This document shows, piece after piece, positions 15,501-23,980 of a stretch of DNA of 51,456 nt. Within the stretch, counting starts at the first letter, position 1. Each line of letters opens with the position of its first letter. The notes beneath the pieces were generated by a model. That model was not told the DNA's origin. It was given only the letters and a program-made list of their open reading frames with translations, and did no database searches. Location of the stretch: the NCBI RefSeq assembly GCF_022288825.1, contig NZ_JAKOOW010000002.1:22938-74393 (forward strand), written 5' to 3'. The translations under genes were made by a program, and so were the position numbers. Origin of the DNA: Kingella pumchi (lineage in GTDB: Bacteria > Pseudomonadota > Gammaproteobacteria > Burkholderiales > Neisseriaceae).

Positions 15501-15863
15501 TCAGCCGTCGGCATGAACGCAGATAAGCGAAGCGGTGCCGCTTTGGGTGATGTTTAAGACAAAACGCCCTTTTTTCAGGCGCGCGGCGCGGACGGAATCA
15601 AAGGGCGGGCCGTTGTCCATCACATGGCGGGTTTCGACGGGCAGCGGTTTACCGCCCAAAGTGTGCACGCTGAAACCGACCTTCTCGGAGATGACCAGCA
15701 GGACGTCCTTGGCGCGGCCGTTGATGCGGTAGCGCTCGCCGCGCTGCAGTTCCAGATTTTTCGCGCAGCCGGCATCGTCCAGCGGCAGGCTTTTCAGGCT
15801 GCCGGCGTGGGCGGTACCGGCCAGCAGCAGCGCGGCGGCAAGGGCGGTTAGACGGGGTTTCAT
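15501..15863 (-). CDS. Small secreted protein, tandem paralogue B
   Basis: The 120-residue product has a signal peptide cut after AHA at residue 20. Mature sequence GSLKSLPLDDAGC is nearly identical to paralogue A, then it diverges while keeping the pattern ERYRI..., GGKPLP..., KKGRFVLNITQSGT and a final ICVHADG. Cysteines at 33 and 115 are shared with A. The pair arose by tandem duplication; divergence of the middle region suggests either relaxed constraint or different partners. Function is unknown. AAAGGAAA precedes the ATG. The 80-base gap to paralogue A holds one uptake-sequence hairpin (about 15450-15477), so the two could still be co-transcribed. Confidence 0.8.
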   Translation of the reverse strand: MKPRLTALAAALLLAGTAHAGSLKSLPLDDAGCAKNLELQRGERYRINGRAKDVLLVISEKVGFSVHTLGGKPLPVETRHVMDNGPPFDSVRAARLKKGRFVLNITQSGTASLICVHADG

Positions 15864-15986
15864 GGGTTTCCTTTCGGTTCGGTAAAAACGGGGGAATCAG
15901 GCAGCCTGAAAGGGGGGTTTCAGGCTGCTTTTGCTTTTTCAGGCTGCCCTGCGTATCGTCGGGCAGCCTGAAAACGGCTGGGGGCG

Positions 15987-18044
15987 TCAGCAGGCGTATT
16001 CGGCCAGCAGGGTTTCCTGTACGCCGGCGGGGGCTTCGCCGGCGGCGGGGCGGATGCGTTCGTAGTGGCCGCTGCCGTCCATCTGCCAGGCTTTGGCGGT
16101 GTCGGCGAGCGCCAGTTGCAGGCCTTCGCGGATGACACGCGCTTTGAGCGCGGGGTCGAGCACGGGGGTGGCGGTTTCGATGCGGTTGAAGAAGTTGCGC
16201 CCCATCCAGTCGGCGCTGGCGATGTACACGTCTTCGGCGCCGCCGTTGTAAAAGTAATAGACGCGGGCGTGTTCGAGCAGGCGGCCGATTACCGAGCGCA
16301 CGCGGATGTTGTCGGACAGGCCGGGCACGCCGGGGCGCAGGGCGCACATGCCGCGCACGATCAGGTCGATTTCGACGCCGGCGGCGCTGGCGCGGTAGAG
16401 CGCTTCGATAACCTGCGGCTCGATCAGCGAATTCATTTTGGCGATGATGCGGGCGGGGCGGCCGGCTGCGGCGTTGGCGGTTTCGCGCTCGATGGCGTCC
16501 ATCACCATTTTGTGCAGGGTAAACGGGCTTTGGTACACTTTTTTCAGCTTGGTGGCCTGGCCTAAGCCGGTGATTTCCATAAAAAGTGCGTTGACATCAC
16601 GGGTGATGGCGGTGTCGGCGGTGAACAGGCCGAAATCGGTGTAGATGCGCGACGTGCCCTGGTGGTAGTTGCCGGTGCCCAGGTGGGCGTAGCTTTTCAG
16701 GCTGCCGTTTTCGCGGCGGATGACCAGCGCCATTTTGGCGTGGACTTTGTAGCCGAACACGCCGTACACCACGTGGGCGCCGGCTTCTTCCAGCCTGCCC
16801 GCCCAGTTCACATTATTGGCTTCGTCAAAACGCGCCATCAGCTCCACCACCACCGTTACCTGCTTGCCGGCAAGCGCGGCGGCCATCAGCGCGCGCGCCA
16901 GCTCGGAATGGGTGCTGGTGCGGTAGATGGTCATTTTGATGGCGACAACGTCGGGATCGCGCACGGCGTCGTGCACAAACTGGATCACGGGATCGAAAGA
17001 CTGGTAGGGGTGGTGCAGCAGAATATCGCGCGCGGCGATTTGGTCGAACATTGATTCGTTGGGATTCAGATCGGCGGGAAACTGCGGCGTATAAGGGGCA
17101 AAGCGCAGATCGGGGCGGTCGATCATATCGGGCACCGCCATCAGCCGCACCAGATTCACCGGCCCGTCCACGCGGTAAAGGTCGCTGCGCGCCAGCCCGA
17201 AATGCGCCAGCAGAAAATCGGAAAGATGCTCGGGGCAGCCTTCGGCCACTTCCAGCCGCACGCCGTCGCCGAATTCGCGGTCGTGTAACTCGTTTTTGAT
17301 GGCGGTGCGCAGGTTGCGCAGGTCTTCTTCGTCCACCATCAGCGCGCTGTCGCGGGTCAGGCGGAACTGGTGGCAGCCTTCAACCGCCATGCCGCGAAAG
17401 AGTTTGTACACATATTCGTGCAGTATCGACGACAAAAACACAAAGGCTTCGCTGCCGCCGCTGATGTCTTCAGGCAGCCGCACCACGCGCGGCAAAATGC
17501 GCGGCGCCTGCACCACCGCCATGCCCGAAGCGCGGCCGAAAGCGTCTTTGCCGCTGAGTTCGACCAGAAAATTGAGCGATTTGTTGAGCGGGCGCGGGAA
17601 AGGGTGGGAAGCGTCCAGACCGATGGGCGTGAGAATGGGCAGCAGCTCGCGGTTGAAATAGCCTTCGATCCAGGCGCGCTGCTCCGGCGTCCAGTCTTTG
17701 CGGCGCACAAAGCGGATGTTTTCGCGCTCCAGCGCCGGCACCAGCACGTCGTTAAACAGGCGGTACTGCTCGCCGATCAGCTTTTTCGCTTCTTCGCCCA
17801 CTGCGGCGATGGTCTGTGCCGGCGTCAGGCCGGAATCAAACAGGATATCCGGCTGCTCGCGCTCTTGGCGCTTGAGCCGCGCCATGCGTACTTCAAAAAA
17901 TTCGTCGAGATTGGACGACACGATGCACAGAAAACGCAGCCGCTCCAAAAGCGGCAGGCTCTCGTCCCACGCCTGCGCCAAAACGCGGCGGTTAAAGGCC
18001 AGCAGGCTGGTTTCGCGGCACAGAATGCGGTTGGATTCGGGCAT
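15987..18044 (-). CDS. ppk: Polyphosphate kinase 1
   Basis: PPK1 polymerises the gamma phosphate of ATP into long-chain inorganic polyphosphate at the membrane, for stress survival. The 685-residue product is full length. The autophosphorylated histidine is His435 in GYKVHAKM, and the second conserved His lies in AHLGTGNYH. The N-terminal domain begins with RETSLLAFNRRVL and SSNLDEFFEVRMA. The start at 18044 follows AAAGGAAA. An uptake-sequence core encodes GSLKSY near 445, just after the active-site histidine. No exopolyphosphatase gene is adjacent. The C-terminus (LLAEYAC) runs to an uptake-sequence cluster. Confidence 0.95.
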   Translation of the reverse strand: MPESNRILCRETSLLAFNRRVLAQAWDESLPLLERLRFLCIVSSNLDEFFEVRMARLKRQEREQPDILFDSGLTPAQTIAAVGEEAKKLIGEQYRLFNDVLVPALERENIRFVRRKDWTPEQRAWIEGYFNRELLPILTPIGLDASHPFPRPLNKSLNFLVELSGKDAFGRASGMAVVQAPRILPRVVRLPEDISGGSEAFVFLSSILHEYVYKLFRGMAVEGCHQFRLTRDSALMVDEEDLRNLRTAIKNELHDREFGDGVRLEVAEGCPEHLSDFLLAHFGLARSDLYRVDGPVNLVRLMAVPDMIDRPDLRFAPYTPQFPADLNPNESMFDQIAARDILLHHPYQSFDPVIQFVHDAVRDPDVVAIKMTIYRTSTHSELARALMAAALAGKQVTVVVELMARFDEANNVNWAGRLEEAGAHVVYGVFGYKVHAKMALVIRRENGSLKSYAHLGTGNYHQGTSRIYTDFGLFTADTAITRDVNALFMEITGLGQATKLKKVYQSPFTLHKMVMDAIERETANAAAGRPARIIAKMNSLIEPQVIEALYRASAAGVEIDLIVRGMCALRPGVPGLSDNIRVRSVIGRLLEHARVYYFYNGGAEDVYIASADWMGRNFFNRIETATPVLDPALKARVIREGLQLALADTAKAWQMDGSGHYERIRPAAGEAPAGVQETLLAEYAC

Positions 18045-18135
18045 AGTCGTTTCCTTTGCGTTTGGCGTGTCTAACAGGCAGATTATAGCGCGGCAGCAGG
18101 CTTTCAGGCTGCTTTGGCGCAGGCAGCCTGAAAGC

Positions 18136-18166
18136 AAAAAAGCAGCCTGAAAACCTTTCAGGCTGC
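18136..18166 (-). terminator. Uptake-sequence terminator of proA
   Basis: On the minus strand, GCAGCCTGAAA pairs with TTTCAGGCTGC around a 3-base loop, followed by six Ts (18136-18141 in complement). It lies 13 bases after the proA stop. Confidence 0.85.
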
Positions 18167-18178
18167 CTGCGGGCGGCT

Positions 18179-19441
18179 TTAACGTATCTGGCCGCTGCCT
18201 TCGACGATGTATTTGTAAGTCGTCATCTCTTCGAGCCCCATCGGGCCGCGGGCGTGGAGTTTTTGCGTGGAAATGCCCATTTCGCAGCCGAGTCCGAACT
18301 CGCCGCCGTCGGTGAAGCGGGTGGACGCGTTAATGTACACGGCGGCGCTGTCCACTTGGGCGGCGAAATAGCGGGCGGTGTCGGCATTGGCGGTAACGAT
18401 GGCATCGGAGTGGCGGGTGCTGTGTGCGTCGATATGGGCAACGGCCGCTTCAACCGAATCCACGATTTTCACCGCCAAAATATAGTCGGAAAACTCGGTA
18501 TCGAAATCCGCATCGGTTGCAGCCTGCCCGCTAATCCATTGCCGCGCAGCATCGTCCAAACGCAATGCCACCGGTGTCAAACCCTGCGCCTGCCGTTCGG
18601 CTACCAAACGCTGCTGCAAGCGCGGCAGTAAAACGGCGGCGGTGTCGCGGTGTACCAAACACACTTCGGCCGAATTGCACACCGAAGGGCGGCTGGTTTT
18701 GGCGTTGTCGATGATGTTTAAGGCCATGTCCAAATCGGCGTCGCGGTCGATGTACACATGGCAGATGCCGGTGCCGGTTTCGATAACCGGCACATGCGCG
18801 TTTTCCACTACCGCACGAATCAGCCCCGCGCCGCCGCGCGGAATCAGCAAATCCAAGTAGCCCACGGCTTTCATCATCGCGTGGGCGCTGTCGCGGCTGG
18901 TGTCTTCCACAAGCTGGATGCACTCGGGCGAAATGCCGTCTGAACCGGCCAGCGCGCTTTTGAGCGCGGCGACAATCGCGGCGGAGGAGTGGTAGGCTTC
19001 TTTGCCGCTGCGCAACACCACCGCATTGCCGCTTTTGAGCGCCAGCGCGGCGGCATCGGACGTAACATTCGGCCGGCTCTCGTAAATAATGCCGACCACG
19101 CCCAGCGGCACGCGGATTTTGCGGATGGCCAAGCCGTTTTCCAGCGTGCGCGTATCGAGCGTTGCGCCCACGGGGTCGGGCAACGGCACCAGCGCGCGGA
19201 TGCCCTCGGCCATCGCCGCAATCCGCGCTTCGTCCAGGCGCAAACGGTCAAGCATGGCGGGGGAAAGATGCGCGGCGGCGGCTTCCATATCGGCGCGGTT
19301 GGCCGTCAAAATATCGTCCGTAGCCGCCAGCAGCGCATCGGCCATCGCCGCCAAAGCGCGGTTTTTGGCGGCGGTATCGGCGGTGTTCACCGATTTTTTC
19401 GCGCGTTTGACTTGCTCGAACAGGGTTTGGGTGGGGGTCAT
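18179..19441 (-). CDS. proA: Glutamate-5-semialdehyde dehydrogenase (gamma-glutamyl phosphate reductase)
   Basis: ProA reduces gamma-glutamyl phosphate with NADPH to glutamate semialdehyde, the second step of proline synthesis. The 420-residue product is full length, with active-site Cys255 (RPSVCNSAE) and the typical ESRPNVTSDAAALALKSGN segment. The start follows AAGGAG. It lies downstream of proB on the same strand with an 85-base gap. An exact meningococcal/gonococcal-type uptake sequence ATGCCGTCTGAA is embedded at 18933-18944, encoding GSDGI at 166-170. That dialect is foreign to this genome and points to import from a Neisseria sensu stricto donor. Confidence 0.95.
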   Translation of the reverse strand: MTPTQTLFEQVKRAKKSVNTADTAAKNRALAAMADALLAATDDILTANRADMEAAAAHLSPAMLDRLRLDEARIAAMAEGIRALVPLPDPVGATLDTRTLENGLAIRKIRVPLGVVGIIYESRPNVTSDAAALALKSGNAVVLRSGKEAYHSSAAIVAALKSALAGSDGISPECIQLVEDTSRDSAHAMMKAVGYLDLLIPRGGAGLIRAVVENAHVPVIETGTGICHVYIDRDADLDMALNIIDNAKTSRPSVCNSAEVCLVHRDTAAVLLPRLQQRLVAERQAQGLTPVALRLDDAARQWISGQAATDADFDTEFSDYILAVKIVDSVEAAVAHIDAHSTRHSDAIVTANADTARYFAAQVDSAAVYINASTRFTDGGEFGLGCEMGISTQKLHARGPMGLEEMTTYKYIVEGSGQIR

Positions 19442-19526
19442 TTTTTTCTCCTTTGTGTTTGTTTTGGGGATAGGGAAAGGCAGCCTGAAAAGCGGGGTTG
19501 TCGGATACGAGTATCCGACCTACGGC

Positions 19527-20639
19527 TCAAATCTCATGCAAAAACAATTCCAATTCGGGGGTAACGGTAATCCAGTCGTCGCGGTGGATGACCACGCCTT
19601 TGGGTTTGGGCGCGGCAAGCAGCGTGTTCAGACGGCCTGCATCGGTTTTTACCCGCCCTTTGCCGATGATGCGCGTGCCGTCGGCGTTGCACACCGTAAC
19701 CACCTCGCCCTCGGCAAACTGCCCCTGCGCCGCTGTGATGCCCGAAGCGAGCAGGCTTTTTCCCTCGTTTACCAACGCATTTTCTGCGCCCGCGTCCACG
19801 CGCAAAGTACCACGGCTTACAGCGTAAAAGGCCAGCCATTGCTTTTGCGTTTTCATGGTTTTTTGCGCGGCAAACAGCGTGCCTTTGTCCTGCGCGGCGG
19901 CAGCCTGAAGCAGCGCTTCGCCTTGCAGCGACGAGCAGATGTACACCGGCACGCCGGCGTGGGTGGCGAGCGTGGCAGCTTTGATTTTGGTGAGCATGCC
20001 GCCTGTGCCGTTGGCGCTGCCCGCGCCGCCTGCCATCGCAATCAAATCGGGGCTGATTTGCGCCACTTTTTCGATGCGGCGGGCGGCGGGGTCGCGCTGC
20101 GGATGGCCGGTATAGAGGCCGTCCACATCGGTGAGCAATACCAGCAAATCGGCCTGCATCATGCCCGCCACTTGGGCGCTTAGGGTGTCGTTGTCGCCTA
20201 CTTTGATTTCGGCCACGGCCACCGCGTCGTTTTCATTGATGATGGGAATGGCGCGGCGGGCGAGCAGTACGCTCATGGCCTGAAAGGCGTTTTGATAGCG
20301 GCGCTTGTCGGCAAAGTCGCCGCGCGTGAGCAGGATTTGCGCCGAAACGATATTTTTAAGCAGCAGATTCGATGTGTATTCTTCCATCAGCAGGCTCTGC
20401 CCCACCGCCGCTGCGGCCTGTTTGTCGGCGATTTGGGTCGGCCGTTTTTTAAAACCGAGCGAGCCGAAGCCCGCCGCAATCGCGCCCGAGGACACCAACA
20501 CCAACTCATGCCCCGCCGCGTGCAACACCGCCAGCTGGCGCGTGATGTTGTGCAGCTTGCTGCGGTTGAGACTGCCGTCTGGATGGGTCAGCGAGCTGGT
20601 GCCTACTTTGAAAACGATGCGTTTGCTGCCCTCTGCCAT
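19527..20639 (-). CDS. proB: Glutamate 5-kinase
   Basis: ProB phosphorylates glutamate, the first and feedback-inhibited step of proline synthesis. The 370-residue product has the amino-acid kinase domain (FKVGTSSLTH, SSGAIAAGF, INENDAVA, GTGGMLTKIKAA) and a C-terminal PUA domain from about 275. The start has AAGGAGAAACC upstream. It forms a unit with proA. An exact AGGCCGTCTGAA sits at 19627-19638, read through DAGRLNT, again not the native dialect. Upstream (20640-20738) are native uptake sequences separating it from the LysR gene. Confidence 0.95.
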   Translation of the reverse strand: MAEGSKRIVFKVGTSSLTHPDGSLNRSKLHNITRQLAVLHAAGHELVLVSSGAIAAGFGSLGFKKRPTQIADKQAAAAVGQSLLMEEYTSNLLLKNIVSAQILLTRGDFADKRRYQNAFQAMSVLLARRAIPIINENDAVAVAEIKVGDNDTLSAQVAGMMQADLLVLLTDVDGLYTGHPQRDPAARRIEKVAQISPDLIAMAGGAGSANGTGGMLTKIKAATLATHAGVPVYICSSLQGEALLQAAAAQDKGTLFAAQKTMKTQKQWLAFYAVSRGTLRVDAGAENALVNEGKSLLASGITAAQGQFAEGEVVTVCNADGTRIIGKGRVKTDAGRLNTLLAAPKPKGVVIHRDDWITVTPELELFLHEI

Positions 20640-20738
20640 AATGGTTTCTCCTTATGTTTGTTGTTTTTCAGGCTGCCTGAAAGCGGCCGCCTGGTGCTTT
20701 ATACCACAGCATTCTGCGTTTTCAGGCTGCCTGATCTT

Positions 20739-21641
20739 TCAGGCAGCCTGAAAATTTTGGGCGTCGGCGGCGAAGCACTCCTGCAGGATACGCAGCACCG
20801 CTTCGGTTTTGGCCGACTGCACGCGCACCGACGTTACCGCGTACAAATCGACCGCGCCCAGCGTCCAATCGGCCAGCAGCGGCTGCAGCAGGCCGCGGTC
20901 GGTCAGTTCGCGCACTTCGCCTTCGAGCTGCAGCGACAGCCCCAGGCCGCCCAAAGTCAGGCTACGCACCGTGGCCAGCTGGCGGCAGGCGGTGTGGCCG
21001 GCGCCGTCGAACAGATAACGCTCGCTGCCGCGCGTCATTTCAAAGCGCAGCGGCAGGCAGTAAATCCAGCGGTGGCGGTGCAGATCGTCCGGCTGCTGCG
21101 GCGTGCCGTGCCGCGCCAGATAATCGGGCGCGGCGCAAATCTGCCAGCGCCACGAAGCCAGCGGGCGGGCGATCAGATCGGGCGCTTCCAGCGCGGTAAG
21201 GCCGCCGCGCAGGGCGATGTCGATCGGCTCGCGCTGCAAGTCGGCCAGTGCGTCTTCGGCGTGCAGCACCGGCAGGATATTGGGATATTCCTGCCGCAGC
21301 CGCTGCAGGGCAACCTGAAACGGCGGCGCGTCGGCCAATACCGATGCCAGCGCGATATGCACTTCGCCCGCAGCTTCGGTTTTCAGGTTTTCCAGCGCCT
21401 GATGCGCATCGGCCAGCGTGTGCAGCAGGCGCGCGCAATGGATGCCGAGACTGCGGCCGGCATCGGTGGGCGACAGGCGGCGCGTACTGCGGTGGAGCAG
21501 CTTCACCCCGTGCAGCGCCTCCAGCCGCGAAATATGCTGGCTGACCGCCGAAGGCGTCATCCCCAGCGCGGCGGCGGCGGCGTTCATGCTGCCGTGTTCG
21601 AGTACGGCGGCGAAGACCAAAAGCGGTTTGGTGTCTTGCAT
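20739..21641 (-). CDS. LysR family transcriptional regulator
   Basis: The 300-residue product has an N-terminal winged helix (NAAAAALGMTPSAVSQHISRLE near 20-40) and a periplasmic-binding-like effector domain of the CrgA/DmlR type. It is divergent from the NAD(P)-binding oxidoreductase gene at 21760, its likely target, with a shared 118-base control region. Its last residues NFQAA and the stop TGA are encoded by an uptake sequence (TTTCAGGCTGCCTGA), so the C-terminal end may have been extended or trimmed by insertion of the repeat. The inducer is unknown. Confidence 0.88.
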   Translation of the reverse strand: MQDTKPLLVFAAVLEHGSMNAAAAALGMTPSAVSQHISRLEALHGVKLLHRSTRRLSPTDAGRSLGIHCARLLHTLADAHQALENLKTEAAGEVHIALASVLADAPPFQVALQRLRQEYPNILPVLHAEDALADLQREPIDIALRGGLTALEAPDLIARPLASWRWQICAAPDYLARHGTPQQPDDLHRHRWIYCLPLRFEMTRGSERYLFDGAGHTACRQLATVRSLTLGGLGLSLQLEGEVRELTDRGLLQPLLADWTLGAVDLYAVTSVRVQSAKTEAVLRILQECFAADAQNFQAA

Positions 21642-21759
21642 TTCAGGCTGCTTTTGTTAAGTTCGGCTTCACAATATAAACAGCCGGCGGCGGATTATCA
21701 AGCGGCCGGCGGCGGCCTATACTGCGCCTGTTTTCACAAACTTCACGAAAGGAAATCCC

Positions 21760-22416
21760 ATGAAAATCGCAGTAATCGGCGCAACAGGCCTGGTCGGCAA
21801 TGCCGTGGTACAGGAATTGGCTTCACGCGGCCACGACGTTACCGCCTTTGCCCGCAACAGCGCCAAAGTGTTTCAGGCTGCCAATGTCCGTGCCGTGTCC
21901 GCCGACGTCAATGCGCCGGATTTTGCCGCGCAGCTTAAAGGCTTCGACGCCGTAGTCAGCGCCTTCAACCCCGGCTGGGACAACCCCAATCTGGCCGCCG
22001 ATTTCACGCGCGGCGCCGACAACATCATTGCCGCCGCGCAGGCCGCCGAAGTGCCCTATCTGCTGGTAATCGGCGGCGCGGGCAGCCTGAACGTCGCGCC
22101 CGGTCTGCAACTGGTGGACACGCCCGATTTTCCCGCCGACGTCTATCCCGGCGCCAACGCCGCCCGCGAATTGCTTAACCGCCTGCGCGAACGCCGCGAC
22201 GTCAACTGGGCTTTCCTCTCACCCGCCGCCATGTTCGCCGTCAATCCGGTAAAGTTTGAAAAAACCGGCCGCTACCGCACCGGCGCCGACGACGTGCTGC
22301 TCAACGCCGACGGCAGCCCCGCCGACATCGCCCTGCCCGACCTGGCTGCCGCGATTGCCGACGATGCCGAAAACCGCGCCCACCTGTTTGAGCGCTTTAC
22401 CGTGGCCGAAGCGTAA
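21760..22416 (+). CDS. NAD(P)-binding epimerase/reductase-like protein (atypical SDR)
   Basis: The 218-residue product has the Rossmann motif GATGLVGNAV at 8-17 and the layout of NmrA/YwnB-like atypical short-chain dehydrogenases. There is no evident YxxxK pair. The substrate is unknown; such proteins are often redox or stress-response reductases. AAAGGAAA precedes the ATG. It is transcribed divergently from a LysR regulator and is followed after 76 bases by an NTF2-like gene. The three genes probably form one regulated module. A -10-like TATACT lies near 21718. Confidence 0.85.
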   Translation: MKIAVIGATGLVGNAVVQELASRGHDVTAFARNSAKVFQAANVRAVSADVNAPDFAAQLKGFDAVVSAFNPGWDNPNLAADFTRGADNIIAAAQAAEVPYLLVIGGAGSLNVAPGLQLVDTPDFPADVYPGANAARELLNRLRERRDVNWAFLSPAAMFAVNPVKFEKTGRYRTGADDVLLNADGSPADIALPDLAAAIADDAENRAHLFERFTVAEA

Positions 22417-22492
22417 GCGCAGGCAGCCTGAAAGCAATAAATCCACTGCCGCCACCGGCAAACTCCATTTCACGCCATCGAAAGGAAAACCC

Positions 22493-22948
22493 ATGAAAAA
22501 AACCATCGCCCTGCTGCTCACCGCCGCCGCGCTCGGCACCACCGCCGTCCACGCCGCGCCCAAAGCCAAAGCTACCCCCGCCAAAGCCAACGCGCTGGCG
22601 TTTTACGAAATGGCCTTCAACAAACACCGCGTGCAGGAAGCCGCCGATCGTTACATCGGCAAAACCTATATCCAGCACAACCCCGGCGTCGCCGACGGCG
22701 CACAGGCTTTTGTCGATGCGTTTGTGCCGTTTTTAAAAGAAAACCCCCAATCCCGCGCTGAGATCAAGCGCGTGATGGCCGACGGCGATTTGGTGATGCT
22801 GCACGTCCTCAGCCGCACCTCGCCGCAAGACAAAGGCGAAGCCGTGGTCGATATTTTCCGCTTTGACAAAGCCGGCAAAATCGTCGAACACTGGGACGTG
22901 ATCCAAGCCGTACCCGACAAAACCGCCAGCGGCCGCTCAATGTTTTAA
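22493..22948 (+). CDS. Secreted NTF2/SnoaL-like protein
   Basis: The 151-residue product has a signal peptide cut near VHA-AP (about residue 21), so it is predicted periplasmic. The mature part has the cone-shaped NTF2-like pattern: AFYEMAFNKHRVQEAADRYIG, YIQHNPGVADG, then beta strands ending FRFDKAGKIVEHWDVIQAVP. SnoaL-like proteins of this kind are often polyketide-cyclase or hydrolase relatives with small hydrophobic substrates. The true role here is unknown. AAAGGAAA precedes the ATG at 22493. It is probably co-transcribed with the preceding reductase. Confidence 0.85.
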   Translation: MKKTIALLLTAAALGTTAVHAAPKAKATPAKANALAFYEMAFNKHRVQEAADRYIGKTYIQHNPGVADGAQAFVDAFVPFLKENPQSRAEIKRVMADGDLVMLHVLSRTSPQDKGEAVVDIFRFDKAGKIVEHWDVIQAVPDKTASGRSMF

Positions 22949-22990
22949 ACGCCGCCCGCAGACGGGCAAAAGGCAGCCTGAAACCCAAAC

Positions 22991-23033
22991 AAAGCAGCCT
23001 GAAAACCTTGTTAGCGGTTTTCAGGCTGCTTTT
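22991..23033 (+). terminator. Uptake-sequence terminator after the NTF2-like gene
   Basis: AAAGCAGCCTGAAAACC (22991-23007) pairs with its complement at 23016-23032, followed by T. Confidence 0.7.
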
Positions 23034-23226
23034 AGCATGGCTGACGCCCGCCCGCCGTCATTCCTGCCGCGCCCCTTGCTCCCTCCCCCGTTTTGACGGG
23101 AGAGGGAGTGCCGTTTGCAGGCAATTTGGCGCTTTCAGGCTGCCTTTGCCGCCAAACGCTGCTGACAGAAACTGTCGCAGCGCCGTGCTATCATCGCCGC
23201 TTTCCCACCACACACAGGAGCGCATG

Positions 23227-23862
23227 ATGCCTACCCCCGAACTCACCCTTTACACCACTCCCTTTTCGCGCGGCACCTATGCCGTGTGGATGCTCAAAGA
23301 ATGCGCCGCGCCGTGCAATATTGTGGCGCTGTCCTCCGCCAAGCTGCATGAAGCGGACTATCTGGCCGTCAATCCCTTGGGCAAAGTGCCCGCACTCAAA
23401 GCCGGCGGCACCATACTCACCGAAACCATTGCCATCATCACCTATCTGGCCGAGCAGTTTCCCGAAAAAAACCTGATTCCCGCCGCCGGAAGCATCGAGC
23501 GCGGCGAATACTACCGCTGGCTGTGCTTCAGCATCCAGCTCGAATACGCCTGCATGGACAAATTCTTCGACCGCCCGTCGGACCACCCGAGATTCCACAG
23601 CGGCATCGGCTACGGCAGCTTCGAGGAAGCCTTCGGCGTGCTGCGCAAGCATTTGTCCGAACACGACTATATCGTCGGCGGCCGCTTTAGCGCACTCGAT
23701 TTGTACTATGCCGCCCTCCTGCTGCACTTTTCCCGCAACATGCAGGTGCTCGATGCCGCCGACCCCATTTTCTCCGCTTATATCGAGCGCCACACCGCCC
23801 GTCCTGCCTTCGCCGAAACCATGGCCTGGGCGCAGCAGGCGGCGGCAGAGTTGGGCGAATAA
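23227..23862 (+). CDS. Glutathione S-transferase family protein
   Basis: The 211-residue cytosolic GST has an N-terminal thioredoxin fold (LTLYTTPFSRGTYAVWML, the cis-proline GKVPAL and the TETIAII glutathione-binding turn) and an all-helical C-terminal domain with FSALDLYYAALL. The likely role is glutathione conjugation or peroxide handling; the substrate is unknown. Two ATGs are adjacent: AGGAG (23216-23220) lies 3 bases from 23224 and 6 bases from 23227, so 23227 is preferred. It is a single gene, with an uptake-sequence terminator behind. Confidence 0.88.
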   Translation: MPTPELTLYTTPFSRGTYAVWMLKECAAPCNIVALSSAKLHEADYLAVNPLGKVPALKAGGTILTETIAIITYLAEQFPEKNLIPAAGSIERGEYYRWLCFSIQLEYACMDKFFDRPSDHPRFHSGIGYGSFEEAFGVLRKHLSEHDYIVGGRFSALDLYYAALLLHFSRNMQVLDAADPIFSAYIERHTARPAFAETMAWAQQAAAELGE

Positions 23863-23912
23863 ACCCGCAACGGCTTGCGGTTTTGCTGCAAAGGCAGCCT
23901 GAAAGCCCAAAC

Positions 23913-23957
23913 AAAGCAGCCTGAAAACCCTCGGCACGGGTTTTCAGGCTACTTTTT
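23913..23957. terminator. Bidirectional uptake-sequence terminator
   Basis: AAAGCAGCCTGAAAACCC (23913-23930) pairs with GGGTTTTCAGGCTACTTT (23938-23955) with one mismatch, between converging GST and prlC genes. Confidence 0.75.
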
Positions 23958-23980
23958 CGTTTTCAGGCTGCCGGATGGTT

